Source: an uncultured Desulfomonile sp. (GTDB taxonomy: Bacteria; Desulfobacterota; Desulfomonilia; Desulfomonilales; Desulfomonilaceae). Taken from it: DNA of 26,486 nucleotides. Positions within the stretch are counted from its first letter, which is position 1. Every line of letters starts with the position of its first letter. A program made the position numbers and the translations under genes. The notes beneath the pieces are model-generated. The model saw nothing but the letters and a program-made list of their open reading frames with translations. It was not told the origin of the DNA and ran no database searches. Positions 16,411-24,562 of this stretch are shown piece after piece. Location: contig CALDNG010000380.1 of NCBI GenBank assembly GCA_937915285.1, forward strand, positions 1 through 26,486, written 5' to 3'.

Positions 16411-18015
16411 TTAATTCTCGGCTATGGTTGACAACTCGTCCCTTATTTCTCTAAGTCTTTCAATGTCTTCCTGGGAGATAGGCTTCAATCCGGCCGAAAG
16501 TCTGTTCTTGAGTATATTGATCTGTGTTTCGAGTTCAATTGCAAGCTCAACGTTGTCAGCAGGAGCTTCAATGGGTTCAATCTCGGGCATTATTTCCGAG
16601 ACCTTTTTACCGTCTTCAAGGATGAGAAGTTCTCTCATGCGAGGAGTGTAGACTTCGAAACCGAAAGTTTTTCTTATCCTGTTGGAGAACACATCTATGA
16701 CCGTCGGTTCTCCGTGAATTACGAATACTTTTGGAGCCGGTTTATCCTGGAAGTGGCTGATCCAGTTGAGCAGGTCAGCCTGGTCCGCATGGGCCGAGAA
16801 CCCTCCTATCGTAAAAACCTTTGCCCTTACGGCGACCTTCTCTCCGAATATTCTGACTGATTTTGCACCCTCGACGATCTGTCGGCCAGTTGTTCCTTCT
16901 CCCTGAAAGCCCACTATGACCAGGCTTGCCCCAGGACGCCACAGGTTATGTTTCAGGTGATGCTTGATCCTTCCGGCCGAACACATGCCATTGGCAGAAA
17001 TGATGATTGCCGATCCTTTGTAGTCATTAATTTTCATGGACTCCGGGGCTGTCAGAGTCATTTTGAGATTGGGTATGTCAAAAGGATCAACGCCTTTACC
17101 AACGAGACTCTGAGTGTCCTCATCAAAGTACTTTTTGTTCTTTCTGAATATCTCGGTTGCCCTGATTGCTAGCGGACTATCTAGAAAGATAGGGATAGGC
17201 GGAATCATTTTTGACCTGGAGAATTCACCCAGCAAGTATAGAATCTCCTGAGTGCGTTCAAGCGCAAAGGCCGGTATGATGACCTTCTCTCCGTTGGAGA
17301 CAGCGTACTGGATTGCTTGTAAAAACTCCGCCTTACTGTCTTCAAAATTTCTGTGGAGGCGGTTGCCGTAAGTGGATTCTATAAAAAGATAATCTGCCCC
17401 TCCGATCTTAAAGGGATCTTTGACGATGAGTTGATCCTGCTTTCCAAGGTCTCCAGAGAAAACTATTTTTGTTTCAGATGACCCGTTCTCTATCCAAATC
17501 TCCACAGCGCAAGATCCCAGTACATGTCCTGAGTTTCTCAATCTCACCTTAACGCCTGGCTCGAGTTCAATTATCTGGTCAAGTTCCACCGGATAAAGAA
17601 ACTCGAGACTCTTCTCCGCATCCAGCTTGTTGTACAAAGGCAGGATCGAGTTCTTGGCCTGTCTGCGGTTTTTCCTGGTTTGCCATTCCGCTTCCATTTC
17701 CTGGACATGCGCCGAATCAAGCAACATGACCCTGCACAACTCTGCGGTAGGTGGGGACGTTATTATGCGACCCCTGAAGCCGTCCTTCACCAGTTTGGGG
17801 ATTCTACCACTATGATCAATATGGGCATGAGTCAGGATCAGGTTGTTTATTCGTTCGGGGTGGTATCCCCAGTCAGACCAGTTATGGCGCTCAATTTCAC
17901 GACTTCCCTGAAACAGGCCACAGTCTACCAAAAACCTGGCCCCGCCAGACGTCTCAATCAGGTAGTTTGATCCAGTTACAGACCTGGCAGCCCCGAAGCA
18001 TGTTACCTTGATCAT
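16411..18015 (-). CDS. Beta-CASP MBL-fold RNA-processing protein (exo/endoribonuclease-like)
   Basis: 534 residues. The MBL part has THAHIDHSG (H63, H65, D67, H68), H164 in SGHVLGSC, and D189 in FSGDLG. The beta-CASP part follows, with the ESTYG block at 213-217, PAFALERTQEIL, SANGMCSAGRIKHHL and the last metal His in FSAHADQADLLNW. This is the CPSF73/YsH1-type architecture found in archaea and bacteria, with RNA as the likely substrate. The C-terminal 60 residues form an acidic helical extension with no family I recognise. It lies between the kinase-like BON gene (70 nt upstream) and the second MBL gene (24 nt downstream). Confidence 0.9.
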   Translation of the reverse strand: MIKVTCFGAARSVTGSNYLIETSGGARFLVDCGLFQGSREIERHNWSDWGYHPERINNLILTHAHIDHSGRIPKLVKDGFRGRIITSPPTAELCRVMLLDSAHVQEMEAEWQTRKNRRQAKNSILPLYNKLDAEKSLEFLYPVELDQIIELEPGVKVRLRNSGHVLGSCAVEIWIENGSSETKIVFSGDLGKQDQLIVKDPFKIGGADYLFIESTYGNRLHRNFEDSKAEFLQAIQYAVSNGEKVIIPAFALERTQEILYLLGEFSRSKMIPPIPIFLDSPLAIRATEIFRKNKKYFDEDTQSLVGKGVDPFDIPNLKMTLTAPESMKINDYKGSAIIISANGMCSAGRIKHHLKHNLWRPGASLVIVGFQGEGTTGRQIVEGAKSVRIFGEKVAVRAKVFTIGGFSAHADQADLLNWISHFQDKPAPKVFVIHGEPTVIDVFSNRIRKTFGFEVYTPRMRELLILEDGKKVSEIMPEIEPIEAPADNVELAIELETQINILKNRLSAGLKPISQEDIERLREIRDELSTIAEN

Positions 18016-18085
18016 CGTTTTTCCTTTTTATGCAGTGAGCGAATGGTATTCGCAACGAAAGACATTTGGTTTATAGGGAATTACC

Positions 18086-18898
18086 TCATTTGCTAAGCCC
18101 GCGGTAGCTGAGCCGGTTCACAAGAGGTAGCTCTCCAGCCAGTTTCTTGGCTATTGATTCTACCTTCTTCCTGTGCTTGGGGTCTCTGACCACACCCTTG
18201 AGCACCAGATCCTCGCCATCGACAATGACCTCAACCGTGTTCACAAAGAGGAAGGGGTATGTCAGTAGACCGGCTTCGATTCTGGCCGCAGCCGCTCTTA
18301 CCCTGAGAGAATTTTGAGCATTGGGAGTCATTTTGCGGTTACGCTCAATCAAGGCGTCACATACTGAATCTGTAATTTTCTCGAGCGAATCCCGCCCGGT
18401 GTCAAAGACCATGTCATAGTCTGACGGCTCATTCCAGACGGTTCCGAACATGGCCTTAAAAAATTGACGCCGGTCCTTGTCCGTCTTCTCAACCAGCCAT
18501 CTCGCTGTATCATAATCAACGGATTCGCGAATCATTATTCGTTCGAGCCGGGTTTCCACCGGGGCAACCACCCTGATCCGGAAAGCATATGGTACCTCTC
18601 GGAGAATTATATTGCCCCCGCGGCCCATTATCACTGCGTTGTCGTTAAGGGCGCGCTCCAGGATTATACTTCTTAACAGAGCCCCAAAACCCCTGAAAGA
18701 CCAATCAAAACGTTCCCAGATACTCGGGGCGTGCTCATCCAGGCCCTTGGCCCAGTGTTCCCACTTTTTGCCGTGAGCCCTCATCTCAAGAAGTATTTGT
18801 TCCTTGTCAACGTATTCATAATTCAATCTCTCAGCCACTGCGTGACCGATCTCCCGGCCTCCACTGCCGTATTCCCTCGATATTGTCAGAACAGACAT
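18086..18898 (-). CDS. Cytidylate kinase-like protein fused to a BON domain
   Basis: 270 residues from ATG 18898 (AGGT a few nt upstream; a GTG at 18910 is less likely). Residues 1-185 are a Cytidylate_kin2-type P-loop kinase fold: SREYGSGGREIGHAVAERL as an atypical P-loop, VIMGRGGNII, and RLERIMIRE with the lid-type Arg residues. Residues about 198-268 form a BON domain (LRVRAAAARIEAGLL, VIVDGEDLVLKGVVRD, AKKLAGELPLVNRL). BON domains usually bind phospholipid or other ligands in the envelope. No signal peptide precedes the kinase part, so this is a cytoplasmic kinase with a fused BON ligand sensor. It sits 34 nt downstream of terC. Confidence 0.85.
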   Translation of the reverse strand: MSVLTISREYGSGGREIGHAVAERLNYEYVDKEQILLEMRAHGKKWEHWAKGLDEHAPSIWERFDWSFRGFGALLRSIILERALNDNAVIMGRGGNIILREVPYAFRIRVVAPVETRLERIMIRESVDYDTARWLVEKTDKDRRQFFKAMFGTVWNEPSDYDMVFDTGRDSLEKITDSVCDALIERNRKMTPNAQNSLRVRAAAARIEAGLLTYPFLFVNTVEVIVDGEDLVLKGVVRDPKHRKKVESIAKKLAGELPLVNRLSYRGLSK

Positions 18899-18932
18899 CT
18901 TACCTCGCACTAATATAGATAGTATCTATTGA

Positions 18933-19655
18933 TCAATCCCTCGTGCTGTCTGAAGAGCTTTCCCTTAGTACCATGATCCGTATCCATATCTTACCAACAA
19001 CTATTACCAGTATGGCGCTGATTAATTCAATGCCGTAGCGGGCATATTGGCTCAGCGAAAGAATAGGGCTGATCGCCGGATCCGTAATTATCATCTCGGC
19101 GCCAACCTTTCCCAGAACCGCTGCTCCTATGTAAATAATTACCGGATACTTGTCCATCAAAGTGGAAAGAAGGTTGCTGGTAAAAATTATGAGGGGAATG
19201 CTCAGGCCAAGTCCGAAAAGCAACAGGAAAAGACTCCCGCCAGAAGCCCCACCTACAGCAAGCATATTGTCTACCGACATGGTTATGTCAGCAATCACTA
19301 TGATCCTGATGGCCTGCCCTATGGTGGTAGCCTGTTTTTGGGATGTCTCTTCAGGAACTCCCTCAACGAAGAGTTTTACCGCTATCCACAGTATCAACAC
19401 CCCTCCGATAAGTTTGAGAAAACTGATCTGGAGCATCTGTGAGACGAAAAAAGTCGTCAAGACGCGGAGCAGGACCGCAGCGCCAGAGCCTAGTAAAATA
19501 CCTTTGCGACGCTGCTCGCGCGGCAATGAACGGACCGCCATTGCAATTATCACAGCATTGTCGCCAGCAAGTATCAGGTCGATTACCACTATGCTGAGCA
19601 ATCGACTCAGGAAGTCCAGGTCAAGTGTGATTCCTGTCAGAATGCCAATATCCAT
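18933..19655 (-). CDS. TerC family (YjbE-type) integral membrane protein, likely metal ion exporter
   Basis: From ATG 19655 (AGAGG 7 nt upstream) the product is 240 residues, the best-supported start; ATG 19688 would add 11 residues with no ribosome binding site. It has about seven membrane helices and the two TerC acidic motifs, GDNAVIIAMA (D32) and SVDNMLAVGG (D129), placed in inverted membrane halves. TerC/Alx/MntP relatives export Mn2+ or metallate secreted proteins; the metal is unknown here. It heads the minus-strand series. I see no yybP-ykoY (Mn2+) riboswitch in the roughly 160-nt leader. Confidence 0.9.
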   Translation of the reverse strand: MDIGILTGITLDLDFLSRLLSIVVIDLILAGDNAVIIAMAVRSLPREQRRKGILLGSGAAVLLRVLTTFFVSQMLQISFLKLIGGVLILWIAVKLFVEGVPEETSQKQATTIGQAIRIIVIADITMSVDNMLAVGGASGGSLFLLLFGLGLSIPLIIFTSNLLSTLMDKYPVIIYIGAAVLGKVGAEMIITDPAISPILSLSQYARYGIELISAILVIVVGKIWIRIMVLRESSSDSTRD

Positions 19656-19819
19656 TAGCAAGCCTCTTAAGATAATCGGGTTAAGCATGGTCCCAAGTAA
19701 AGCTCTCTGGATGAAGGCGCCTGAGTTACATGAGGCGTGTCAGACCTTCAGACCTCGTGTTGTCCACAGGAATGTTCCAAGCTTGAAATGAAACCGTGCG
19801 TTAAATAAATGAGTCAGTG

Positions 19820-19825
19820 ATTATA
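19820..19825 (-). promoter_or_regulatory. Possible -10 element for terC
   Basis: The minus strand shows a perfect TATAAT at 19825-19820, but the -35 about 17 nt upstream is only a T-rich stretch belonging to the PxxKW terminator. If used, the terC leader is about 160 nt. Confidence 0.3.
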
Positions 19826-19840
19826 GATGATAGTTTCAAG

Positions 19841-19888
19841 AAAAAAAGACAGGAGTCTTGGTCCAGGTGGTGTCACTGAACCAAGACT
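19841..19888 (-). terminator. Rho-independent terminator of the PxxKW gene
   Basis: On the minus strand AGTCTTGGT (19888-19880) pairs perfectly with ACCAAGACT (19862-19854), then comes CCTGTC and a run of seven T (19847-19841). It follows the PxxKW stop by about 10 nt and separates it from terC. Confidence 0.8.
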
Positions 19889-19898
19889 GTTGAAAATT

Positions 19899-20186
19899 CT
19901 ATTTCTTGGAAGCCGCAGCTCGTTTGGATGCCTTTAGAGGGTTGATCTTCTGTTGTTCTTCGGTCGCCTTCTTCTCGAGATGTGTGGCGAAATTGCATGA
20001 TCCCCTCAGCCACTTTGCCGCTGGATTGGGAGCAACACTGCAGTAAACGCCTTCCTCGATAGTGATGGTCCTCGAACAACCAACACACTTATCTATCACC
20101 GGCAGACATTTGCCCCCGTTAAAATTGCATCCCCTGCTGGTCATGAATCCACATTCCGACCCTTTTCTCACCGTAGCACATTGCAT
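19899..20186 (-). CDS. PxxKW family cysteine-rich protein
   Basis: 95 residues with eight Cys in the first 64 (C3, C12, C20, C27, C34, C37, C49, C64), including CVGC and the signature PAAKW (55-59) of the PxxKW family of deltaproteobacterial small proteins. The C-terminal 30 residues are Lys- and Ala-rich (KKATEEQQ, KASKRAAASKK), suggesting nucleic-acid or membrane-surface binding. The Cys count suggests a metal or Fe-S cluster, but no function is known to me. ATG 20186 has a strong GGAGGA 7 nt upstream. It is monocistronic: own promoter (20240-20268), own terminator (19841-19888). Confidence 0.8.
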   Translation of the reverse strand: MQCATVRKGSECGFMTSRGCNFNGGKCLPVIDKCVGCSRTITIEEGVYCSVAPNPAAKWLRGSCNFATHLEKKATEEQQKINPLKASKRAAASKK

Positions 20187-20194
20187 CGTCTATT

Positions 20195-20214
20195 CCTCCA
20201 GCGTCTAAAGACGC
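20195..20214 (-). promoter_or_regulatory. Hairpin abutting the PxxKW ribosome binding site
   Basis: A perfect GCGTCT-AA-AGACGC dyad (20201-20214) stops one base from the GGAGG Shine-Dalgarno (20195-20199). In the mRNA it would form a 5- to 6-bp hairpin against the ribosome binding site; as DNA it could be an operator. Confidence 0.4.
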
Positions 20215-20239
20215 GATCTATTAGTCAATGTAAACTTCT

Positions 20240-20268
20240 ACGATATAAAAACATTTCCATATAGTCAA
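20240..20268 (-). promoter_or_regulatory. Promoter of the PxxKW gene
   Basis: Minus strand: TTGACT (20268-20263), 17 nt, TATCGT (20245-20240). The leader would be about 45 nt. Confidence 0.5.
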
Positions 20269-20341
20269 CATTCAAGTGATATGGCAGGCAAAAAAGTTTT
20301 TTGTCAGTGTCGCTCTAAGGCAATTCTAGTAATCAACAATA

Positions 20342-23038
20342 TCAGAGTCTCTCGTCCAGGTCACGTATCTTCACGGAATACGCCATGGCCAGAAGGATGG
20401 AATTGAATTTTGTCTGGGCGGTATCACCTCGTGATGTTAGTACTATGGGACTGGTTCCAGGTCCTGCAGTGATTATACCCCCTATCTCTATGACGAGGCC
20501 CAGGCTCCCCATGGTTTTTGACAGCATTTTGTAGATTACGTTTGCTGTATTGATTTCGGTAGCCACGAGGCAGTTTGCGTTGCCCATTATTTTGCCCTGA
20601 TAATGTTTCTCAGCGGCGACCTCCGGCACAGTGGCCAGGTCGAAAGACAACGGGCCTTCTATTACCAGTGGACCGTATTTTTCTTCGAGGATTCTGGATC
20701 CTGCCTCAGCCTCCGCAGCCAGAAGAGTAGCCGGTATCGCAGATGTTTCTTTCTCCACCGCGGTGATGATGGCAAGTCTCAGTGGTTCAGTCCGGCTCAC
20801 TACCCGCCGTACTACATCCAGTTGGTTTTCCATGGCCTTGAGAAGTCCCGAAACTTTGGTGAAGGCCGGATTTACAGCCGGGTCCGAGAGTGCGAAGAAC
20901 CTGTTGTCAGGGAAAACAATGAGTCCCGACCACGACGCTGTTTTCCTCTCAGGGGGCTTTCCTTCAGCGCCATTATCGGTTTTGTATATCGAAAGGGCGA
21001 CCTTTAGAAGGTGCGATGTATCGACGCTACCCTTCATGACTATATAATCTGGATTGGCCTGCAAGAACTTCTGGAACTCCAACGACATGGAGTCCTGCTT
21101 CTGACTCGGGTCAGTCGCCAGTGGGTCAATGGGAAGGACCTGAACATCCGGATCAGTAGAAGGGGATATCTGCGCCTTTGATTTTCTGATTCCATCGGCG
21201 ATTTCGGCTGGGTCACCTATGAGGGCCAGCTTATCCAGGAGTCCATACTCTCTGGCGTTGGCTACAGCCAACAGGGCGTCATCGTTGTCAGCTCCTACCA
21301 GGACAAGCTTAGCGGGTTTTAGAACCCCGGTCTTTGTGGCCGCAGTCACATCGTCCAATAGTTTGGAGAAGGAAAATGTCTCGTTAGACGAGCCTGACGC
21401 GCCCAGGACCTGCAATGCCTGGGTCATGCTGCGAGCCTCTATTCCGTAATTGAGACGGGATTCTCCCTTGGCGGGGTTGACGTACATCTCGAAAAGATGA
21501 TTGGCTATGAGATATTCGTGTTCAAGAGAATCACAGCACAGCATTGGTGTCATCGGATTGTCCACCCGAGCGCGGATCTTGTCGAAAAGTAACTGGAAAT
21601 ACCGGTCTTTGGCTTGCATGCTCGTGATCACAATGTAGTGAGGCCTTTCGGAAACCTCACCGGCCGAGCACATTTCAAGAGCCATGGCGGTGCTCCTGGC
21701 ATAGGAGTCCACCACATGCATCAGGGATTCAGATAACTTGGCCGAAATCTTTCCCGATTCGATGATCCGGAGCAGTTCGCATATCTCCAGCACCCCTGTT
21801 CCCATCTCACGAGATGCCAGACGGGAATTGGCCGGTATGACGAACCCGTCATCTACTAAGCTACGGACTATCTTGTCGAAATCGAAATTACCGAGAATGC
21901 GGTTGGCGTCCTGGGCAATTATTTCTCGAACTATCCGGTGTCCGCTTTTTCTGGATACAGAGGCAAACAGTTCGTCCAGGGTTAGAGCAAGTATGTTCAG
22001 CTCTTCCTGTTTAACATTCTTGATCTGCGAGATGAGGGCCGCAATTGACTTCAAGGGGGTTACCTTGACATAGCCCCTGAGGCTCTGCCTCAACTCGCTG
22101 GATTCGGACCTGAACATTATGCTGTAGTCATGCGAGCTTAAAGTCGAAAACGACAGGGGACTGCAGACGGAGGTGTTGATTGATCCTTTGGATCGCTGCT
22201 TTCTGAGGAGTTCGGATAATTCCCAGGCAATAAGAGCGCCCCTGTTCAGCGAGGTGTTGTGAAGCCTTTTCCAGGATTCTTCGCGCACCTTTTCCGTCAG
22301 AACGTAAATACCGTCGGGTAAAGTTCCCAGATCGCCTCCACCGCACACGATGTCGCTTACCTCGACCAGCCTGATGCCGTTTTTCAGCATTATGTTGACA
22401 ATCTGAAGAGCCAGAACCTCCGGGGAAGTGCCATGAGCAGCAAATTCGATCTCGGCCCTGAATAGAACGTCCAATCCCCTGACTGCCAGTACGTAAGCGG
22501 CGTACCTCTTGGAAATTATGGCAACAGTAATTGTATTCTGGAGCTTTTTGATTATCTTGCGGATACTCTTCTCATTAAGTTCCACAACTTTTCTTACGGC
22601 TATATTGAGCAGGATCTTCTTGATGATGATGCTCTCCCTGCCAGGCGCCCCCGCGTGATACAGCGACAGTATGTAGAGCGACATCAAATCGCCGTAAACC
22701 GATGCGACTTCCTTTTGGTTTCGAACTGCCTCCAGTCCATTCATCAGGCGGTTCAGAAAATCCCCTAACTGGCAGTGCTCATCAGGGTCCATCAATGTCT
22801 GTTGGATATCCTGGATTTTGTCCACAATACCCCGTTTAATAAGGTCCCCAAGGGATTTGAGTTGTTCGTCGATCGATGAAGAGGCGTCAGCCAGATTGTT
22901 TATCATGTTTGACTGCGATCCCTCTCCAGAGCAGGCGGGTTCGAAAGAAAAGAACGACGGTTCGAAAAATCCTGACTTGACGAGCAGGTTACTAAATTCG
23001 CTGATATCTTCAGTTAGTTTTTTGGCGCATTCCGGCAT
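20342..23038 (-). CDS. Fusion of a degenerate butyrate/acetate kinase-like domain with phosphate acyltransferase (Pta/Ptb) domain
   Basis: 898 residues in three parts. Residues 1-165: helical region, family unknown. Residues about 166-535: butyrate kinase-like ASKHA fold, recognised by DIVCGGGDLGTLPDGIYVL (usual SRGGLLxPIPGGxY), LNRGALIAWELSE (usual HASNLGA), the 412-430 segment ending IIESGK, HYIVITSMQ and the end LEHEYLIANHLF. The phosphate-binding motifs are replaced: NPGSTSTK is SKRYAAYV (176-183), and the Gly-rich AHMGGG strand is ALTLDE (351-356). Residues about 557-890: phosphate butyryl/acetyltransferase, with VKGSVDTSHLL, LSDPAVNP (717-724), EGPLSFDLA (794-802) and VLTSRGDTAQTKFNSI (866-881) kept. 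The transferase would interconvert acyl-CoA and acyl-phosphate; the kinase half looks inactive and may be structural or regulatory. ATG 23038 has GGAG 11 nt upstream. It diverges from a Liv-type transporter. Confidence 0.82.
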   Translation of the reverse strand: MPECAKKLTEDISEFSNLLVKSGFFEPSFFSFEPACSGEGSQSNMINNLADASSSIDEQLKSLGDLIKRGIVDKIQDIQQTLMDPDEHCQLGDFLNRLMNGLEAVRNQKEVASVYGDLMSLYILSLYHAGAPGRESIIIKKILLNIAVRKVVELNEKSIRKIIKKLQNTITVAIISKRYAAYVLAVRGLDVLFRAEIEFAAHGTSPEVLALQIVNIMLKNGIRLVEVSDIVCGGGDLGTLPDGIYVLTEKVREESWKRLHNTSLNRGALIAWELSELLRKQRSKGSINTSVCSPLSFSTLSSHDYSIMFRSESSELRQSLRGYVKVTPLKSIAALISQIKNVKQEELNILALTLDELFASVSRKSGHRIVREIIAQDANRILGNFDFDKIVRSLVDDGFVIPANSRLASREMGTGVLEICELLRIIESGKISAKLSESLMHVVDSYARSTAMALEMCSAGEVSERPHYIVITSMQAKDRYFQLLFDKIRARVDNPMTPMLCCDSLEHEYLIANHLFEMYVNPAKGESRLNYGIEARSMTQALQVLGASGSSNETFSFSKLLDDVTAATKTGVLKPAKLVLVGADNDDALLAVANAREYGLLDKLALIGDPAEIADGIRKSKAQISPSTDPDVQVLPIDPLATDPSQKQDSMSLEFQKFLQANPDYIVMKGSVDTSHLLKVALSIYKTDNGAEGKPPERKTASWSGLIVFPDNRFFALSDPAVNPAFTKVSGLLKAMENQLDVVRRVVSRTEPLRLAIITAVEKETSAIPATLLAAEAEAGSRILEEKYGPLVIEGPLSFDLATVPEVAAEKHYQGKIMGNANCLVATEINTANVIYKMLSKTMGSLGLVIEIGGIITAGPGTSPIVLTSRGDTAQTKFNSILLAMAYSVKIRDLDERL

Positions 23039-23094
23039 AGGGTTGCTGGCTCCATACCATCAAATTTATCTGTCATAAATTCATCAATACATGT

Positions 23095-23123
23095 AATCTA
23101 GCAAGAGCGCCCAATTCTTGCAA
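23095..23123 (-). promoter_or_regulatory. Promoter of the fusion gene with an embedded dyad
   Basis: Minus strand: TTGCAA (23123-23118), 17 nt, TAGATT (23100-23095). Between the hexamers lies a perfect 6-bp dyad GCAAGA-N9-TCTTGC (23101-23121) that also overlaps the -35. A protein bound there would block this promoter. Confidence 0.45.
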
Positions 23124-23126
23124 ACC

Positions 23127-23141
23127 TGAAACACGGTTTCA
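23127..23141. promoter_or_regulatory. Candidate operator TGAAAC-ACG-GTTTCA
   Basis: A perfect 15-nt dyad with 6-bp arms and a 3-nt centre, immediately upstream of the fusion-gene -35 and about 180 nt before the Liv start. Its form suits a TetR/LacI/GntR-type dimer. No regulator gene is adjacent. The remaining intergenic stretch to 23323 has no gene; a promoter for the Liv genes must lie within it, but no hexamer pair is convincing. Confidence 0.45.
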
Positions 23142-23323
23142 AGCCCAATCATGTATTTCAGCCTTGTTGCTCAATCAGGCGATAAAGAACATGGGGAACT
23201 TATTACAGGCGAACAAGGGCGTGTTACAACAGGAGCGCGTCCTTCACAAACATTTTTAATTCGGTTGATTCCTCTGGAAACAGACGGTCCTAAACATCAC
23301 GCTTGAGGATTGGAGGTTTTTAC

Positions 23324-24544
23324 ATGAAGAGATGTTTATTCTTGCTTTTAATGATGATTTCCATGGGGCTGTCAGTCATGGCGCCTGCCGGTGTTTGGGC
23401 TGCCGACGAGATAAAAATCGGCATCATAGATACTTACAGTGGTCCACCGAGTTCCTATGCGCTTGATGTGCTTGATGGATTCAAGCTGGCTGTCGACAGG
23501 ATCAACGCTGGCGGAGGTGTTCTCGGCAAGAAAATAACCTTTGTGACCAGGGACGATAAATTCAAGGTTGACCTGGGCCTTACCGCAGCCAAAGAACTCA
23601 TCATGAGGGAGAACGTCAATCTGCTGGTGGGCACAATCAACAGCGCAGTTTCATTGGCGGTGTCTGACCTGGCCAGGAAAGAGAAAATCCCTTTCATTGT
23701 AACGTATGGAAAGAGTTCAGCCATTACTTCGGCCAAGGGGCACCGGTTTGTGTTTAACATGAATGAAAACACCGAGATGATCGGTAAGGCCGCTGCCGTC
23801 GGACTCGCCAAGCGTCCCTTCGTGAAATACTGGATTGCAGGGGATGATTACGAGTACGGTCACGCAGTTGCAGACGGCGTATGGAACCATCTCAAGAAGA
23901 TCAAGCCTGATGTTCAACTTATGGGGCAGTCATGGTGGAAAGTAGGAGAGCCTGATTTTACTCCTTACATAACTTCCATACTTTCCGCCAAACCTGATGC
24001 GGTTATTGTCGCCACTGGAGGCGCCGGGTGCATTCCCTTCCTCAAGGCCGCAAAAAATACCGGTTTCAATGAGAAGATCCCGATTTACATGCACACTGCT
24101 ACAGAGTTATCCACTCTGAGGCCATTGGGTCTTGATGCCCCTGAAGGTGTCATAGGAACTTCAAATTATTATTTCTACTATCCGGAGACGCCTGATAACA
24201 AGCAGTTCGTGGATGAATTCAGGAAAGCCTACAATCGTTATCCGTCCTTCGGTTGTCTTATCGGTTGGTACACTGGGAACTTCATAGCGAAGGCCTACGA
24301 GAAGGCCGGGAAGGTGGACGCCGAAAAATTCGCAGACGCCCTATCGGGGCTGACCATTAACACTCCCATTGGGAACCTTACGGTTGGCCAGCATGATAAT
24401 CAGTTGATGCTGCCAATGTTCATGGGCGTTACAAAGAAGGTTCCAGGATTTGACTTTCTCATAGCTTCTGACATCATCACCATCCCCGCATCTGAATTGG
24501 TGAGCAGCCCGGAGGAAATCAAAAAGGCCAGAGAGCAGAAGTAG
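23324..24544 (+). CDS. Liv-type ABC transporter substrate-binding protein
   Basis: 406 residues from ATG 23324 (GGAGG 7 nt upstream; an upstream TTG at 23303 overlaps the ribosome binding site and is rejected). A Sec signal peptide covers about residues 1-26 with cleavage after VWA. The mature protein is a type I periplasmic binding fold (Peripla_BP_6): IKIGIIDTYSGP, DGFKLAVDRINAGGGVLG, LLVGTINSAVSLAVSD, DDYEYGHAVADGVW, and DAVIVATGG. The family binds branched-chain amino acids, amides, short acids or aromatic acids; the specificity cannot be read. The first gene of a liv series, 18 nt before the permease. Confidence 0.92.
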   Translation: MKRCLFLLLMMISMGLSVMAPAGVWAADEIKIGIIDTYSGPPSSYALDVLDGFKLAVDRINAGGGVLGKKITFVTRDDKFKVDLGLTAAKELIMRENVNLLVGTINSAVSLAVSDLARKEKIPFIVTYGKSSAITSAKGHRFVFNMNENTEMIGKAAAVGLAKRPFVKYWIAGDDYEYGHAVADGVWNHLKKIKPDVQLMGQSWWKVGEPDFTPYITSILSAKPDAVIVATGGAGCIPFLKAAKNTGFNEKIPIYMHTATELSTLRPLGLDAPEGVIGTSNYYFYYPETPDNKQFVDEFRKAYNRYPSFGCLIGWYTGNFIAKAYEKAGKVDAEKFADALSGLTINTPIGNLTVGQHDNQLMLPMFMGVTKKVPGFDFLIASDIITIPASELVSSPEEIKKAREQK

Positions 24545-24562
24545 GAAGAGACTGGAACAAAA

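Noticed and set aside
19656..19820. yybP-ykoY manganese riboswitch upstream of terC
   Set aside because: TerC genes often carry one, but I do not find its conserved GGGGAGUAG-type element in this leader.
20289..20303. CAAAAAAGTTTTTTG palindrome after the fusion gene, as a terminator
   Set aside because: The stem would be A-T only, and it lies about 40 nt after the stop; too weak to call.
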